NCBI RefSeq assembly: GCF_040115645.1
Contig: NC_089550.1
Span: 1,860,001 to 1,924,000 of the forward strand
Reading direction: 5' to 3'
Length of the DNA: 64,000 nucleotides
Origin: Euwallacea fornicatus
Taxonomy: Eukaryota; Arthropoda; Insecta; Coleoptera; Curculionidae
Positions within the stretch are counted from its first letter, which is position 1, and each line of letters begins with the position of its first letter. A program made the translations under genes and the position numbers. Positions 61,340 through 64,000 of the stretch are shown one piece after another. Below the pieces are notes generated by a model, which was not told the DNA's origin, made no database searches, and saw only the letters and a list, made by a program, of their open reading frames with translations.

Positions 61340-61400
61340 TCTGGCACTTCTTTCATTTTTGCATTAGCTAACTGGTCTCATTCGTTAAAGAAGTGCCAGA
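61340..61400. repeat. 14-bp perfect inverted repeat
   Basis: TCTGGCACTTCTTT (61340-61353) and its exact reverse complement (61387-61400) enclose a 33-nt spacer. Could be a hairpin or the relic of a tiny inverted-repeat element; no target duplication seen. Confidence 0.6.
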
Positions 61401-62106
61401 AAAACCGGCCGGAGCGGCGCACAGTCATTTGTTCCGTTGGCTTATTTTTCTTTAAATCTGGCGACAACAAACGATGTCGTTTGTGAAATTAATGAAGCGC
61501 CCTCACAGGCTCTGTTAAAAGAATTATGACCGGCACGAGCTATAACCAACAACACTGTCGGTCCTTTTAAAACCGTCCGGATTAGAGGATGTCGTTAATC
61601 CGTCCAGCTCCGCCGCCGTTCAGGTGTTTTCTGGATAAACAAAAGACGAACGTGCGAATCGGCCTTAACGGCCAGGGCGAATAAATCAAGCGTGCGTCGG
61701 AGAAACAACGGCACGACGAAACAAGAGATCGCAGATCGCGGGTCACTGGGTTCACGGACTACTGGATCTCGTGGTAAAAAGTACATTTTTATTCCGACCG
61801 AGTACAACAAACTTTGATGTCGGTTTGTTCGCTCTGCCGGTGCCGTAGATCGTTAATTTTTTTCCGCTAATTTATTTTTATAGTTTTGAGATGCGTCGGA
61901 CGCGATCCGCCTGGAAAGGAGGCAACTTTGAACCTCCCGCGACCCGAGGACGTAAATCAAATTTGTACTTGGAGCCAACTCAAGGTTTGAGCAGTGTCTT
62001 GTGTGGGTCGTCGTGTGCATCACGAATTCGGCTCGCGCAATGACGAGTCCAGGACGTAAAATAATAAAAGGACACTCTCGGAAATCCCGGGGATCCCCTA
62101 GCCGCA
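61401..62106. other. GC-richer block, possible Sox14 promoter or first-exon region
   Basis: Richer in CpG than its surroundings and next to the DR4/CRE candidate. Minus-strand frames of 71 and 87 codons do not resemble a Sox N-terminus. Promoter role is only a guess. Confidence 0.2.
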
Positions 62107-62128
62107 GTGACGTCACCTGCCTTGACCT
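62107..62128 (-). promoter_or_regulatory. Candidate CRE palindrome and DR4 nuclear-receptor element
   Basis: TGACGTCA at 62108-62115 is a perfect CRE/ATF palindrome. On the minus strand AGGTCA (62128-62123), four bases, then AGGTGA (62118-62113) makes a direct repeat with spacer 4, overlapping the CRE. EcR/USP heterodimers are known to bind DR4-type sites. The position, about 8.5 kb upstream of the Sox14 HMG exon, fits a promoter or enhancer, but chance is possible. Confidence 0.3.
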
Positions 62129-62216
62129 CCGAAACTTCTAGCCCAAAAGTGGCAGCTAATCGCGCGGAACGAGCGTAGGACGTGAGGTTTCGCTATTCAT
62201 GGTTTCCAGTGTTATA

Positions 62217-62869
62217 CAGGGTGTGTTGTTGGCGAGGCAACTTTCGTAAATTTAACCAATGACTGCGAACGTAATTTTAAACAAAAAAAAAAATGTTGAA
62301 GTTGGCGATCGTGGAGCGATGATGAGCTTAAAATTTTAATAAAACGTCGAAAAAACTACTTTCAGATGTTGATCGTTTGACGTGTAACAGAAAACCTCAG
62401 AATTATCTAGCGTTAACATTGCCGAAAGCAATTTAAAACTTAATTGAAACTCATAATGGGACTCGAACGGTAAAAGTGATCCCAAGCGGCAACGCCGCAG
62501 TGAACCCTGGAAACTCGACCCTTTAAAGGGCCGCCTAAGTGAACTTCTCATTGGAATGCTCATGGAACGTTAAAGGAGCAATTGCTTCATCCTTTTCACG
62601 TACAGAGAGTTCAAGAATCACATAACGTTGACGTTTTAACCATAAAACCTATTGGACCCAAAAAACCTGTGTAACTACACCATATCTAGTTTATGCGGCT
62701 GCTTAGGGAGGTATTAAAATGAAATAAAGACGAAGCGACGTTGCCAATTCTAAAAGGATGGCTTCTTGGTTTTCCTGGGACCGTTCCCAACCCCAGTTAT
62801 AAGGAACTCTTCTGTTTGATGTCCTCAATTATTGGTTAAATTTACGAAATTCACTTCACTGACACCCTG
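62217..62869. mobile_element. TA-flanked non-autonomous element (MITE-like)
   Basis: TA stands at both edges (62215-62216 and 62870-62871). The left end CAGGGTGTG and right end CACCCTG are inverted. After a variable patch of about 20 bases the inverted repeat resumes with TTCGTAAATTTAACCAAT (left, about 62244-62261) and its complement on the right (about 62829-62846). At 653 bp, with no recognisable transposase, it is probably a Tc1/mariner-superfamily derivative. Confidence 0.82.
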
Positions 62870-62871
62870 TA

Positions 62872-64000
62872 GATGAAGCTACTTATCTCAACTGATCAGT
62901 ATTTTACGAATTTACGCGTTTCCATTTATTCTCATCGTCGCTTTTTCAATCATATATTCCGGAAGTTAAAGCCGCGTTAATAAACTGATAATGTTCATGG
63001 CTCACGCTGAGAAAGCCCATTTTTGTATGTGTGCAGAGGCTCACTCGAACCTCAACTCGGCTTAAATTCTTCATAAATCCACACAGATCGCCCTGAGCTC
63101 GAAACAAATTTTCCTAACAGAATACACCTAAGATTGTCCTAATCCGAAAGCGCGAAAATCTAGGTTGGAAGGGTCAGAAATCGGAGTGTCACATTACAAG
63201 CGTCACATCGGAAGCCGGTCACTTACGGCCGTTATTAACGGAAAATTCGCGTTTCCCGCGGTCGCTGCCGGAAATTGCTGCAATTTCACATTTTAAAAAG
63301 ATCTTCACTTGTCTTTCCACTGAGTTTCACGGGGGGTTTTCCGGAGCCGAGCTCCCTTGTAACGGAACCCCGTGGAACCAGACGAAAACCATCGACGTCA
63401 GAATTTTGGCAAATCTAAAATTGTTCATTTTTTAGAATAATTCCGCGTTTTCCTACATTCTCCCAGCGAATCTCATCCATTCAGCATGATTGCATGTGGT
63501 TCGTGACTATACATATATAGAAACTTTAGAGGTCGGGCCTTGTATAGTTTAAGTTGAGTAATTTGTATAACTGTAGATCGGCCAAATCCGATTGAAAAGC
63601 CATAGAAGAACCCATTGTGCGTGATCGGACAAGAATATAATTTTACATTTTGTTTTAATGCTGAGCTTACAGAACGGCTGTGATTCGTTTCGAAAGCAAT
63701 CGCCGATGATCTTGTTAAGCTTATAGCATTATCTGAACTTTGAGTTGGCTTCAATAAAAGGCTTTTAAATCGATCGCGATGGTGGGTTAGTGAATAAATC
63801 TGGGGCCGGACGGAGGCGCGAGACCACTTAGAATGGAGTGGCCCCAGAAATTTTTCAAAATTAACGATCATAATTCCTCATTTTATCTCCTGGTGCTTAC
63901 ACAAAACACGGCAATAACACTCGCGTTTGCAGGAAGCGATAAAAGCATAAAAACGTAATAACCATTATTCTTTTTTGAAGGATATGCTGGCAGAAGTAAA
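62872..64000. other. No gene seen
   Basis: A 132-codon minus frame (63473-63871) has no recognisable domain. The last 13 bases repeat bases 7-19 of the window. Confidence 0.45.

Overview
The window is nuclear DNA from an animal, almost certainly an insect. Evidence for this is one intron-bounded exon of a SoxC-class HMG-box gene closest to Drosophila Sox14, the absence of bacterial-style packed genes, AT-rich non-coding sequence, and many decayed DNA transposons of types common in arthropods (mariner, Tc1, other Tc1/mariner relatives, piggyBac). The insect order cannot be told from the sequence.

The only convincing host coding sequence is on the minus strand at 52748-53617. It is the terminal coding exon of Sox14, with the HMG box right after a phase-0 splice acceptor and a stop codon at 52748-52750. 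Upstream exons were not identified; they should lie above 53.6 kb or beyond the window. Below the stop, an AT-rich tract runs to about 47.45 kb, and its first canonical minus-strand poly(A) signals are at about 48.5 and 47.5 kb. It is the likely 3' UTR. A complete but dead piggyBac-type element (49473-51339, TTAA on both sides) sits inside it.

The rest is intergenic or intronic DNA rich in mobile-element remains. 2.9-3.9 and 15.4-16.2 kb: two copies of one Tc1/mariner-type family with long inverted ends. 6.6-7.8, 11.2-12.0, 20.0-20.5 and 26.0-27.9 kb: four copies of one mariner family in different stages of decay; the last has a 636-bp fold-back element nested in it. 7.8-8.2 kb: a Tc1 transposase C-terminus. 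23.3 and 29.5 kb: two related fragments with a decayed hammerhead-ribozyme-like core. 35.1-35.8 kb: a fold-back element. 38.9-40.1 kb: a Tc1/mariner-type element with very long inverted ends. 43.2-45.4 kb: a degenerate repeat field with a TTAA-flanked fold-back element inside it. 54.2-55.4 kb: a second degenerate repeat field, in the putative Sox14 intron. 62.2-62.9 kb: a TA-flanked non-autonomous element.

No tRNA, rRNA, CRISPR array or operon was seen. Boundaries of repeats were read by eye. Statements about transcripts (3' UTR length, promoter position) are inference.
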